DNA of 40,341 nucleotides from TMED69 sp964642505. Lineage in GTDB: Bacteria; Pseudomonadota; Gammaproteobacteria; Ga0077536. Numbering within the stretch: the stretch's first letter is position 1; every line of letters begins with the position of its first letter. The notes beneath the pieces were generated by a model. That model had not been told where the DNA came from. It did not search any database and worked only from the letters and a program-made list of their open reading frames with translations. The stretch spans positions 1 to 40,341 of the forward strand of contig CAZXQY010000011.1 of the NCBI GenBank assembly GCA_964642505.1, given 5' to 3'. This document shows positions 1 through 8,184 of this stretch, in pieces. The translations under genes were made by a program, and so were the position numbers.

Positions 1-390
1 TCTAAAAGGCGCGGTCGAGGTGGGGGCTCTGGTTTGGGGAAGACTTGTGGCCGTGGTCATAAGGGTCAGAAGTCTAGGTCAGGAGGCATTCACAAATCCG
101 GGTTTGAGGGTGGCCAAATGCCTTTACAGAGGCGATTACCTAAATTCGGTTTTACGTCAAAGCTTGGAAAACAGACTGACGAGATTCGTCTAAAAGAGAT
201 CGAAAAAGTCGATTCCGACGTGGTGGACTTACAAACTCTGCAAGCGGCTGGTTTGATCTCGAAAAACACTAAAAGAGTGAAGCTAATCGGAGGTGGAAAG
301 ATAAATAGAGCAGTTAAGATAAAGGGGATCCGCGTAACCAAGGGAGCGCTTGCGATGATAGAATCTGCCGGCGGTAGTGTCGAGGCTTAG
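1..390 (+). CDS. rplO: 50S ribosomal protein L15 (5' truncated by window edge)
   Basis: This is a large-subunit ribosomal protein that binds 23S rRNA late in 50S assembly. The reading frame is open from base 1, so the gene starts upstream of the window. The first visible residues, SKRRGRGGGSGLGKTCGRGHKGQ, were read directly in pieces; they match the glycine- and arginine-rich N-terminal tail of L15, followed by the KSRSGG motif. An internal ATG at base 34 (inside GLGKT) is not the real start, because conserved tail sequence continues upstream of it. The stop lies 3 nt before secY, the usual spc-operon order. The Cys in GKTCGRG, where Gly is common, is a minor variation. Confidence 0.96.
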   Translation, partial: SKRRGRGGGSGLGKTCGRGHKGQKSRSGGIHKSGFEGGQMPLQRRLPKFGFTSKLGKQTDEIRLKEIEKVDSDVVDLQTLQAAGLISKNTKRVKLIGGGKINRAVKIKGIRVTKGALAMIESAGGSVEA

Positions 391-393
391 TAA

Positions 394-1737
394 ATGGTTG
401 CGACGACAGGAAATATGGCTGGGGGATTGCCAAATTTAGGAAAGCTCACCGAGCTAAGGCAGCGCATTTTTTTCCTTTTGGGAGCTTTGTTAGTATTTCG
501 TATTTGTACTCATATTCCCGTACCGGGGATTAATCCCGTTGCTCTAGATGCCTTGTTCCAACAGCAACAGGGTTCCATCCTAGATATGTTTAATATGTTT
601 TCTGGCGGTGCTCTTGAGCGTTTTTCCGTTGTGGCGTTGGGGATAATGCCGTATATTTCGGCGTCGATTATTATGCAGTTGCTGACAGTAGTTCATCCGA
701 AATTAGAGCAGCTGAAAAAGGAAGGAGAATCGGGGCGGAGGAAAATAAATCAATATACAAGGTACTTCACGGTCGTTCTTTGTCTGTTCCAAGCTGTCGG
801 TGTATCGGTGATGCTAGAGCAACAGACTGCTGCCGGTATGAAATTAGTTATAGATCCTGGATTGGCGTTTAGAATTACCTGCGTTTCTACTCTTGTAGCG
901 GGTACTCTATTTTTGATGTGGTTGGGAGAACAGGTGACCGAAAGAGGGATAGGAAATGGTATATCAATGATTATTTTTGCAGGTATTGTTTCTGGGTTAC
1001 CCGCTGCTATTGCTGGGACTCTTGAGTTGTCAAGGACAGGAGAATTATCGGTCATTCTCCTATTCGTTCTATTAATGCTTGCTTTCTTAGTGACGGGTTT
1101 TGTTGTTTTTGTAGAGAGAGGGCAAAGGCGAATCACGGTGAACTATGCACGCCAACAGAGGGCAGGTCAGAGTTACGGAGGTCAATCGACCAATTTGCCT
1201 CTTAAGCTAAATATGGCAGGAGTAATTCCACCAATCTTCGCCTCAAGTATAATCCTTTTTCCTGCCACCATAGCTGGTTGGTTTGGAAATGCGCAGGGAA
1301 TGGGGTGGCTGCAAACTCTTAGTGCTACACTCTCGCCAGGTCAACCTCTGTATGTGTTGTTTTACGCGATGGCGATTATTTTCTTCTGCTTTTTCTATAC
1401 GGCACTGGTCTTCAATCCTAAGGAAATGGCGGATAACCTGAAGAAATCAGGAGCCTTTGTACCAGGTATCAGGCCCGGAGAACAGACTTGTAGGTATATT
1501 GATGGGGTGATGACTCGTTTAACCGTGGCTGGTGCTGTTTACATAACTCTAGTTTGTTTGCTTCCAGAGTTTTTGATTTTGAAACTGAACGTACCGTTCT
1601 ACTTCGGTGGAACTTCTCTGTTAATAATCGTTGTGGTCGTTATGGATTTCATGTCACAGGTTCAAGCGCATTTAATGTCTCATCAATATGAAGGACTGAT
1701 GAAAAAAGCTAATTTAAAGGGGTACGGACGGCGTTGA
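394..1737 (+). CDS. secY: Preprotein translocase subunit SecY
   Basis: SecY is the channel-forming subunit of the SecYEG translocon in the inner membrane; it exports unfolded preproteins and inserts membrane proteins. The 447 residues match the usual bacterial length (about 440). Diagnostic segments include PVPGINP after the first membrane helix, FSGGALERFSVVALGIMPYISASI for the plug and TM2 region (read in parts), the cytoplasmic QRRITVNYARQ loop and the terminal GLMKKANLKGYGRR. Ten hydrophobic helices can be traced. The start at 394 is 3 nt after rplO; a second in-frame ATG at 415 is possible. It is followed by rpmJ, so this is the end of the spc operon. Confidence 0.97.
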   Translation: MVATTGNMAGGLPNLGKLTELRQRIFFLLGALLVFRICTHIPVPGINPVALDALFQQQQGSILDMFNMFSGGALERFSVVALGIMPYISASIIMQLLTVVHPKLEQLKKEGESGRRKINQYTRYFTVVLCLFQAVGVSVMLEQQTAAGMKLVIDPGLAFRITCVSTLVAGTLFLMWLGEQVTERGIGNGISMIIFAGIVSGLPAAIAGTLELSRTGELSVILLFVLLMLAFLVTGFVVFVERGQRRITVNYARQQRAGQSYGGQSTNLPLKLNMAGVIPPIFASSIILFPATIAGWFGNAQGMGWLQTLSATLSPGQPLYVLFYAMAIIFFCFFYTALVFNPKEMADNLKKSGAFVPGIRPGEQTCRYIDGVMTRLTVAGAVYITLVCLLPEFLILKLNVPFYFGGTSLLIIVVVVMDFMSQVQAHLMSHQYEGLMKKANLKGYGRR

Positions 1738-1761
1738 GAGCGGTCTATTCAGGAGAGAAGT

Positions 1762-1875
1762 ATGAAAGTTCAAGCGTCAGTAAAAAAAATGTGCCGAAAT
1801 TGTAGGGTTATAAAGCGACGAGGAGTTGTGCGTGTGATTTGCAGAGATCCGCGCCACAAGCAACGCCAAGGATAG
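1762..1875 (+). CDS. rpmJ: 50S ribosomal protein L36
   Basis: This is a 37-residue ribosomal protein that helps stabilise 23S rRNA folding in the 50S subunit. The translation begins MKVQASVKKMCRNC and ends RDPRHKQRQG. Zinc-ribbon ligands Cys11, Cys14, Cys27 and His32 are all present, so it is the zinc-binding (C+) form. The ATG is preceded by AGGAGAG at 1751-1757 with good spacing. It lies between secY and rpsM, the standard junction of the spc and alpha operons. The gene is easily missed because of its size, but the sequence is unambiguous. Confidence 0.96.
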   Translation: MKVQASVKKMCRNCRVIKRRGVVRVICRDPRHKQRQG

Positions 1876-1893
1876 TAAAAAGAGGGATTTAAG

Positions 1894-2250
1894 ATGGCTC
1901 GTGTAGCAGGTGTAAATATACCAGACAGAAAACATACCGTAGTGGCTTTACGTTCTATATTCGGAGTAGGCATTACTCGTGCTAGAAAAATTTGCGAAGA
2001 GTCTGGTGTGCCTCAAGAGGCTCTGGTGAAGGACTTGACTGAGGCTCAATTGGAAAAACTGAGGGGTGAAGTAGCGAAGTACTCCATAGAAGGAGATCTT
2101 CGGCGAGAAGTTAGTATGAACATAAAGAGGTTGATGGATTTAGGGGCTTATAGAGGGATTAGGCATAGGCGAGGTTTGACGGTTAGAGGGCAACGTACTC
2201 GGACCAATGCCAGAACCAGAAAAGGTCCCAGGCGTCCCATAAAAAGATAG
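1894..2250 (+). CDS. rpsM: 30S ribosomal protein S13
   Basis: S13 sits in the head of the 30S subunit and contacts the P-site tRNA and the bridges to the 50S. The 118 residues match the family length. It opens MARVAGVNIPDRKH, has the helix-hairpin FGVGITRARKICEESG, and ends in the basic tail RGQRTRTNARTRKGPRR, which reaches toward tRNA. The start follows a GAGGG element at 1883-1887. It is the first gene of the alpha operon, 18 nt after rpmJ and 12 nt before rpsK. Confidence 0.97.
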   Translation: MARVAGVNIPDRKHTVVALRSIFGVGITRARKICEESGVPQEALVKDLTEAQLEKLRGEVAKYSIEGDLRREVSMNIKRLMDLGAYRGIRHRRGLTVRGQRTRTNARTRKGPRRPIKR

Positions 2251-2262
2251 GAACTTGGTGAT

Positions 2263-2655
2263 ATGAACAAGCCAGATACTAAAAAGAGTAAGAAAAAGAC
2301 TAAAAGGACGTTGTTGGACGGAGTCGCTCACGTTCACGCGTCGTTTAATAATACGATAATCACCATAACGGACAGGCAAGGAAATGCGTTAGCCTGGGCA
2401 ACTGCTGGTGGAAGCGGTTTTAAAGGGTCTAGAAAAAGTACACCGTTCGCAGCCCAAGTAGCGGCCGAAAGATTGGCTAGTGTAAAGGATGATTTCGGAA
2501 TAGAAAATCTTGATGTGGTTATAAAAGGCCCTGGTCCGGGTAGGGAGTCTGCAGTTCGATCGTTGAATGCCGCTGGTTTTAATATCACTAACATAACGGA
2601 TGTTACACCGATACCCCATAACGGGTGTAGACCTCCGAAAAGGAGAAGGGTTTAA
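2263..2655 (+). CDS. rpsK: 30S ribosomal protein S11
   Basis: S11 lies on the platform of the 30S subunit near the E site and interacts with 16S rRNA and the Shine-Dalgarno helix region. The 130-residue product has the expected lysine-rich N-terminus, then GVAHVHASFNNTIITITD and KGPGPGRESAVRSLNAAG, and ends PHNGCRPPKRRRV; these are hallmark S11 segments. It ends 2 nt before rpsD, consistent with translational coupling in the alpha operon. Confidence 0.97.
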   Translation: MNKPDTKKSKKKTKRTLLDGVAHVHASFNNTIITITDRQGNALAWATAGGSGFKGSRKSTPFAAQVAAERLASVKDDFGIENLDVVIKGPGPGRESAVRSLNAAGFNITNITDVTPIPHNGCRPPKRRRV

Positions 2656-2657
2656 AA

Positions 2658-3281
2658 ATGGCTAGATATGTAGGGCCGAAATGTAAGCTATCTCGCAGGC
2701 AGGGTGTTGATTTAGGACTGAAGAGCCGGGCGCGAGCCGTCGAGTCAAAGTGTCAACTAGAAAAACCACCGGGTCAGCACGGGGAGAATCGTTGTAGAAG
2801 GATGTCGGATTATGCTCTCCAACTTCGAGATAAACAGAAACTAAGATACACCTACGGGGTGTTAGAACGTCAGTTTAGAAACTATTATAAGAAGGCTGCT
2901 CGGCTGAAAGGGGCTACTGGTGAAAATCTTCTGCAGTTACTAGAAAGACGCCTTGATAACGTTGTCTATCGTATGGGCTTCGGCTGTACCAGAGCGGAAG
3001 CTCGCCAATTGGTAAGTCATAAAGCGATATTGCTTAATGGAAAGTGTATGAATATCCCTTCTCATTTGGTAGACAAGGACGACGTTGTTAGCATCAGAGA
3101 GAAATCTAAGCAACAGGTTAGGGTTCACGATTCTTTAGCAATTGCGGAACAGTTAGGTTTCCCTGAGTGGGTAGAGGTCGACGTGAAAAAAATGGAAGGG
3201 AGATTTCAAGCGGTACCGGAGAGAAACGATTTATCCGCCGACATAAATGAATCTCTCGTCGTAGAATTGTATTCAAAATAA
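2658..3281 (+). CDS. rpsD: 30S ribosomal protein S4
   Basis: S4 is a primary 16S rRNA binder that nucleates 30S assembly; in E. coli it also represses translation of the alpha operon. The 207 residues begin MARYVGPKCKLSRRQGVDL and carry the S4 RNA-binding domain at about residues 95-160, with LERRLDNVVYRMGF and LVSHKAILLNGK. The order rpsM-rpsK-rpsD-rpoA-rplQ is typical of proteobacteria. I did not identify the S4 autoregulatory pseudoknot, which would lie upstream of rpsM. Confidence 0.97.
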   Translation: MARYVGPKCKLSRRQGVDLGLKSRARAVESKCQLEKPPGQHGENRCRRMSDYALQLRDKQKLRYTYGVLERQFRNYYKKAARLKGATGENLLQLLERRLDNVVYRMGFGCTRAEARQLVSHKAILLNGKCMNIPSHLVDKDDVVSIREKSKQQVRVHDSLAIAEQLGFPEWVEVDVKKMEGRFQAVPERNDLSADINESLVVELYSK

Positions 3282-3311
3282 ATAATATTAAAAATATTGG
3301 GAGACTGAATT

Positions 3312-4322
3312 ATGGCCCTAGCTCTGGGTGATTTTTTAAAGCCACAAATAGCTGAAGTAGTACCAGATCCAAATAATGATAGAACCGCTAAGATCACAAT
3401 AGAGCCTTTGGATAGAGGATTTGGACACACACTCGGGAATGCACTCAGGCGGGTGCTTTTGTCTTCTATGTCTGGAAGCGCGGTAACAGAAGTAGAAATT
3501 GACGGTATCGTACATGAATATTCTACGATAGAAGGAGTGCACGAGGATGTAACTAATGTGCTATTGAATTTCAAAAGTTTAGCAATTTGTGTTCATTCCA
3601 AGAAGGAAGCCACTTTAACTCTTAATAAGTCTGGGCCTGGAGAAGTGACTGCTAAAGATATTGTATGTGATCACGACGTGGAAATAGTGGACCCTGATCA
3701 CCATATTGCGTTCCTCGGAGAAAATGGAGAGTTAAACGTTAGGCTGTACGTTGCGCGTGGTAGAGGGTATCGAGCGGCTTCTACAAAGGAACAAGATGAC
3801 CAAACTATCGGTCGATTAAAATTAGACGCCTCTTTTAGTCCTGTTTGGCGCTGTACTTATGAAGTGCAGGCGGCCCGTGTGGAACAACAGACTGATTTTG
3901 ATAAATTGATCATTGAATTGGAAACTGATGGGACTATTGATCCAGAGCAGGCGGTTAAAGAAGCAGCGAGCATTTTAAGGAACCAACTCGAAGTTTTTGC
4001 TGATATAAGCGTTGAAGATGAAGCCGAGGAGTCTGAAGTTGAAGAAATCGTCATAGACCCCACGCTTCTCCGTTCTATAGATGATCTTGAGTTAACAGTC
4101 CGCTCCGCTAATTGTCTAAAGGCAGAGAGTATCTATTATATAGGTGATCTAGTTCTAAGAACCGAAGTGCAACTTTTGAAAACTCCCAACCTAGGGAAAA
4201 AGTCCTTGACTGAGATAAAGGATGTTCTGGCAGAACGTGGCCTGTCCTTGGGTATGATTCTAGAGCACTGGCCTCCCCCTAATTTGGGTCGGGCAGGCTT
4301 ATCTCCGCTTGGTTCAGAATAA
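3312..4322 (+). CDS. rpoA: DNA-directed RNA polymerase subunit alpha
   Basis: The alpha subunit dimerises to start RNA polymerase assembly, and its C-terminal domain contacts UP elements and activators. The N-terminal assembly domain (about residues 1-235) includes EPLDRGFGHTLGNALRRVLLSS. The C-terminal domain (about 255-325) contains DDLELTVRSANCLKAE and LLKTPNLGKKSLTEIKDVL, with the Arg of VRSANCLK that contacts DNA in E. coli. Its 336 residues are a few more than E. coli, because of a short C-terminal extension after the WPPP segment. A GGGAG ribosome-binding site precedes the ATG. It lies 30 nt after rpsD. Confidence 0.98.
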   Translation: MALALGDFLKPQIAEVVPDPNNDRTAKITIEPLDRGFGHTLGNALRRVLLSSMSGSAVTEVEIDGIVHEYSTIEGVHEDVTNVLLNFKSLAICVHSKKEATLTLNKSGPGEVTAKDIVCDHDVEIVDPDHHIAFLGENGELNVRLYVARGRGYRAASTKEQDDQTIGRLKLDASFSPVWRCTYEVQAARVEQQTDFDKLIIELETDGTIDPEQAVKEAASILRNQLEVFADISVEDEAEESEVEEIVIDPTLLRSIDDLELTVRSANCLKAESIYYIGDLVLRTEVQLLKTPNLGKKSLTEIKDVLAERGLSLGMILEHWPPPNLGRAGLSPLGSE

Positions 4323-4346
4323 ATATAAAGTATAGGTAGTACTACC

Positions 4347-4742
4347 ATGAGACATCTCAAAAGTCGCAAGCATTTCAATATGGATGGTTCCCATAGAAAT
4401 CTTATGTTTAGAAATTTAGCGACTTCTTTGTTTCGGAGTGAAATAATAAAAACGACTTTGCCGAGAGCAAAGGAATTACGGCGTAAGGTGGAACCCCTAA
4501 TTACTATAGCCAAAGTTGATTCAGCTGTTAAGCGGCGATTGGCCTTTAATCGTTTAAGAAACCGTGAGATCGTAAGTAAATTGTTCGATGAAATTGGTCC
4601 TCGGTACAAAGAAAGGAATGGAGGTTACCTTAGAATAATGAAATGCGGTTTTCGTCCCGGCGATCGTGCTCCGATGGCCTATATTGAATTGGTAGGAAGA
4701 GAACCGAAAATCAACGACGAGCCGGAAGAAGTAGAAGATTAG
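4347..4742 (+). CDS. rplQ: 50S ribosomal protein L17
   Basis: L17 is located near the peptide exit tunnel of the 50S subunit. The 131-residue product begins MRHLKSRKHFNMDGSHR and contains FRNLATSLFRSEIIKTTLPRAKELR (read in parts), both diagnostic. The C-terminus is acidic (EPEEVED). It is the last gene of the alpha operon. Its TAG stop overlaps the stop of the convergent gatB gene: the two CDSs share bases 4739-4742, leaving no room for an ordinary intrinsic terminator between them. Confidence 0.97.
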   Translation: MRHLKSRKHFNMDGSHRNLMFRNLATSLFRSEIIKTTLPRAKELRRKVEPLITIAKVDSAVKRRLAFNRLRNREIVSKLFDEIGPRYKERNGGYLRIMKCGFRPGDRAPMAYIELVGREPKINDEPEEVED

Positions 4743-6190
4743 TCTTCCTTTAGATTCTGTAGAATTTTTGAAAGTTCTTCACTGATGATCTTGGGATCCG
4801 TGTTTCCGTCAGCCCTCTTCATCACTTGCCCTACCAGAAAACCGAATATCTTTTTCTTACCGGAAAGGAACTGTGTTACTTGATCTTTGTTCTGCGATAA
4901 GGTTTCGTTTATCCATTCTTCAAGATTTTCGTTACCGGTGCTGAGATTCATTATTTCTTGTTTAATTAGGTCTTCGACCAACTTACCGTCCTCCCACATT
5001 GTTTGGAGGATTATCTTGCCTTTGCTTGTTGGTATTATTCCACTTTCTATCTTCCCTAAAAGTAACGCCATGTCGGCGGGACTAATTCTGCTTTCGGATA
5101 TTTTTACATTATATTTTTTCAATAATCGAAAAAGCTCACCTGTTATCCAATTAAAACAGGATTTTGCACTAAGGGCACCGTGAGCTAAAGTTTCTTCAAA
5201 ATAGTCACTGACCAATGGGTCGGACAATAAAACAGATATTTCTTCAACGGATAAACCGTAGTCTTGGCCGTACCGGAGTCTTTTTGTATCCGGAAGTTCG
5301 GGGAGATTTTGTGAAATTTTCGCGATTTGTTTTTCTTTAATTTCTAAGGGAAGCAAATCAGGATCTGGAAAATATCTATAGTCGTGCTCGTTCTCCTTTG
5401 TTCTCATTGATTTGGTTTGGTTGTTTTTTTCGTCATATAGCCGCGTTTCTTGGATTACTGAATCGCCTGATTCAAGAATGTCGATTTGTCTTGATCGCTC
5501 AAATTCAATGGCGTTTTCGACAAATCTAAAAGAGTTAAGGTTTTTGATTTCAGCACGGGTGCCTAGTTCTTTTGAATTTTTTGGTCGTACGGATACGTTA
5601 GCATCGCATCTGAACGAACCTTCCTGCATATTGCCGTCACATATACGTAAATGGACAACCAGTTCTCTCAGGCGTCTCAAAAAGTTTATAGCGTCATGTG
5701 CACTGTGAATGGAGGGAGCGGTTACGACTTCGAGAAGCGGGGTACCAGCGCGGTTCAGGTCGATGCCAGTATAGCCTTGTCTGGAAAAGTGAATAGATTT
5801 TCCGGCGTCTTCTTCTAAATGCGCCCTCACTATTGGTACCCCGGAAAGCTTATCTTGCGGATCGGTAGTCAATAAACCATGTGAAACTATTGGAGAATCA
5901 TATTGGCTTATTTGGTAACCTTTAGGCAGATCGGGGTAAAAATAGTTTTTCCGCGCAAATATTGATTCTCTATCTATAGTGCCGTTGACAGCGATGCCAA
6001 AGGCTATCGCCATATTAACAGCTGCTTCATTAATTACCGGAAGTGTACCGGGGTAACCTAAATCTATAAGACTGGCTTGAGAATTAGGGTCAGAACCATA
6101 CGCTGTTGACGAGCCCGAAAATATTTTGCTGTTTGTAGCAAGTTGAACATGCACTTCTAAGCCGATCACTACTTCCCAATTGTCGGTCAT
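4739..6190 (-). CDS. gatB: Aspartyl/glutamyl-tRNA amidotransferase subunit B
   Basis: GatB is the kinase and tRNA-binding subunit of the GatCAB complex, which converts Glu-tRNA(Gln) or Asp-tRNA(Asn) to the amidated form using ammonia from GatA. The 483 residues begin WEVVIGLEVHVQL, then GYPGTLPVIN, KNYFYPDLPKGYQISQ and YDEKNNQTKSMRTKE(N)E, all conserved in the catalytic cradle. The C-terminal YqeY-like tail (about 335-483) ends GFLVGQVMKRADGNTDPK. Its ATG overlaps the gatA stop (ATGA, 6187-6190), so the order gatC-gatA-gatB is tightly coupled. It converges on rplQ. Confidence 0.97.
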   Translation of the reverse strand: MTDNWEVVIGLEVHVQLATNSKIFSGSSTAYGSDPNSQASLIDLGYPGTLPVINEAAVNMAIAFGIAVNGTIDRESIFARKNYFYPDLPKGYQISQYDSPIVSHGLLTTDPQDKLSGVPIVRAHLEEDAGKSIHFSRQGYTGIDLNRAGTPLLEVVTAPSIHSAHDAINFLRRLRELVVHLRICDGNMQEGSFRCDANVSVRPKNSKELGTRAEIKNLNSFRFVENAIEFERSRQIDILESGDSVIQETRLYDEKNNQTKSMRTKENEHDYRYFPDPDLLPLEIKEKQIAKISQNLPELPDTKRLRYGQDYGLSVEEISVLLSDPLVSDYFEETLAHGALSAKSCFNWITGELFRLLKKYNVKISESRISPADMALLLGKIESGIIPTSKGKIILQTMWEDGKLVEDLIKQEIMNLSTGNENLEEWINETLSQNKDQVTQFLSGKKKIFGFLVGQVMKRADGNTDPKIISEELSKILQNLKED

Positions 6191-7662
6191 ACATTCTGCT
6201 CCAAGATAAGATCCGGTAGTAATTTATGCCAATCAGTGACTTGCTGAAATCTATTGGCTACTCCAAGTATTCGTGCCTCTTCAAAATAATTACCGATTAT
6301 TTGTAAGCCGATAGGCATTCGGTCGGACATACCCGCAGGTACAGAAAGCGCAGGTAGGCCCGCTAAATTGACCGGTATCGTATAAATATCTTGAAGATAC
6401 ATTTTGGTAGGGTCTTCTTTCTCATTTGATAACGGGAAAGCCGTGGTCGGCGTCGTAGGACTAAGTATAAAGTCGACAATTTTGAAAGCTTCCAAAAAAT
6501 CATTTTTAATTAGACGTCTAACCTTTTGAGCTTTCGTGTAATACGCATCGTAGTAACCGGATGATAAAGCGTATGTTCCGACCAAAATACGCCTTTTAAC
6601 TTCATCGCCGAAACCCTCGCTTCGGGTTTTTTCATACAATTCTTCAACGCTTTCCGGATTAACGGAACGATAGCCAAATCTGATACCGTCGTATCGAGCA
6701 AGGTTTGAGGAGCATTCGGCCGGCGCGATTATATAATAAGCTGGGATAGCAAGATTAGAGTTATCTAGAGAAATCTCTACGATCTTACCCCCCATTTTTT
6801 CTATTTCGCCAATTGCATGACTGACGATACTACTCACTCCGGCATCTAACGCAGAATTAAAGAATTCCCTCGGCAGTCCAAATTTCAAACCGTCAAGAGA
6901 GGAATTTAGGTGTCGGCAGAAGTCTTCCGAAGGTTTTTCTATAGAAGTCGTGTCTTTGTCGTCAAAACCGGCAATAAGATTCAAAAATAGTCCCAGATCT
7001 GCTGCCGTTCGCCCAATAGCTCCTGCTTGGTCTAGACTTGAAGCGAAAGCGATCATTCCATAGCGAGAAACACGACCATATGTGGGTTTTATCCCAGAAA
7101 CGCCGCAAAACGCGGCCGGCTGACGGATCGAACCACCTGTATCGGATCCTGTAGCAATAGGCGCAAGATTTGCGGCGACTGCAGCTGCCGATCCACCTGA
7201 AGAGCCTCCAGGTACTTTTTCTAGATCCCATGGATTTTTTACTGCTCCGAAATAGCTAGTCTCGTTGGAAGAGCCCATCGCAAACTCATCCATATTAGTT
7301 TTTCCCAACATTACCAGAAAGTGACTATTTGCCCGGGAGACGATCTCTGCGTCGTAGGGCGGTAGGAAATCTACTAACATCCGAGATGCACATGTAGTAC
7401 GAATATTTTTAGTACAGAACAAATCTTTGCTGGCGTAGGGTACGCCGGTCAAAAGATTGCCAGTCCCTTTTTGGATTTTTTCGTCTGCTTTTATCGCCGC
7501 GCCTATAGCGGTTTCTTCACAAAGGGTTATAAAAGAATTGATTTCGGGATCGCTTTTTTTGATCCGGATTAAGTACTCCGTCGTGATTTCTCTGCTGGAA
7601 AAACTTTTCTTTTTTAAACCCTCAACAATTTCAAATAGTTCGTTGGGAAAAGATGAATCCAT
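6187..7662 (-). CDS. gatA: Aspartyl/glutamyl-tRNA amidotransferase subunit A
   Basis: GatA is the glutaminase subunit of GatCAB; it hydrolyses glutamine and channels ammonia to GatB. It belongs to the amidase-signature family, and the Ser-cisSer-Lys triad is visible: Lys79 in GVPYASKD, Ser154 in PGGSSGGSAAA and Ser178 in TGSDTGGSIRQPA. The 491-residue length is normal. Its start codon directly abuts the gatC stop (no intergenic base) and its stop overlaps gatB by 4 nt, so the three subunits are probably made from one transcript. Presence of the complex suggests that Gln-tRNA and/or Asn-tRNA are made by transamidation here. Confidence 0.97.
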   Translation of the reverse strand: MDSSFPNELFEIVEGLKKKSFSSREITTEYLIRIKKSDPEINSFITLCEETAIGAAIKADEKIQKGTGNLLTGVPYASKDLFCTKNIRTTCASRMLVDFLPPYDAEIVSRANSHFLVMLGKTNMDEFAMGSSNETSYFGAVKNPWDLEKVPGGSSGGSAAAVAANLAPIATGSDTGGSIRQPAAFCGVSGIKPTYGRVSRYGMIAFASSLDQAGAIGRTAADLGLFLNLIAGFDDKDTTSIEKPSEDFCRHLNSSLDGLKFGLPREFFNSALDAGVSSIVSHAIGEIEKMGGKIVEISLDNSNLAIPAYYIIAPAECSSNLARYDGIRFGYRSVNPESVEELYEKTRSEGFGDEVKRRILVGTYALSSGYYDAYYTKAQKVRRLIKNDFLEAFKIVDFILSPTTPTTAFPLSNEKEDPTKMYLQDIYTIPVNLAGLPALSVPAGMSDRMPIGLQIIGNYFEEARILGVANRFQQVTDWHKLLPDLILEQNV

Positions 7663-7950
7663 TTAGTCGATAACCTTTGGTACGATGTACAGGTTGTCTT
7701 TAATTATTGAACTTGACCGCTTGTTTTCTGTGACAGAAAAAGTTTCGGTTACCCGATCGCTTCTTAGTCGCGCCTTTAAATCTAAAGGATGAGACATGGG
7801 GGTGACGTTCTTGGTATCCGCAACATTTAGCTGATTGACTAGCTCTAAAATTTGATTCACCTGCGAGACATAGGTTGCCAGGTCGTCTTGTTCTATCGCG
7901 ATACGAGACAGTTTGCCAACTAATCGGATATCGTCTTCGGTGACGCTCAT
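7663..7950 (-). CDS. gatC: Aspartyl/glutamyl-tRNA amidotransferase subunit C
   Basis: GatC is a small subunit that wraps around and stabilises the GatA-GatB interface. It has the family pattern MSVTEDDIRLVGKLSRIAI near the start, and DTKNVTPMSHPLDLKARLRSD later. I chose the ATG at 7950 (95 residues): GGGAGGAG on the minus strand (7966-7959) is 8 nt away, whereas an upstream in-frame TTG at 7956 is only 2 nt from it. It is the first gene of the gatCAB operon and diverges from mreB across a gap of about 230 bp. In that gap I see a perfect minus-strand TTGACA (8055-8050) but no convincing partner -10. Confidence 0.94.
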   Translation of the reverse strand: MSVTEDDIRLVGKLSRIAIEQDDLATYVSQVNQILELVNQLNVADTKNVTPMSHPLDLKARLRSDRVTETFSVTENKRSSSIIKDNLYIVPKVID

Positions 7951-8184
7951 TTTCAAATCTCCTCCCAGTATCTTCGAAATATCATTAATTGGGCCGATTA
8001 AAGTTGCTGAGGGCAGACGGCAATGGTAGTCTTACGATTCCGACTGATATGTCAACAATCTGCACGATAGCATTCTAGCAAAAAATAAGGATATGCCTTC
8101 TAATCCCTTCAATTAAAGTTTATTTCAAAGGTGCAATTAATAAATGATATCTGAGATTCTAAAGCATAGTAGGGCGTTTCCCAA

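Noticed and set aside
750..1136. 128-codon minus-strand frame inside secY
   Set aside because: It is a shadow of the conserved SecY gene with no recognisable product or ribosome-binding site.
8050..8055. Perfect minus-strand TTGACA before gatC
   Set aside because: No -10 better than three of six matches lies at 15-18 bp, so I did not call a promoter.
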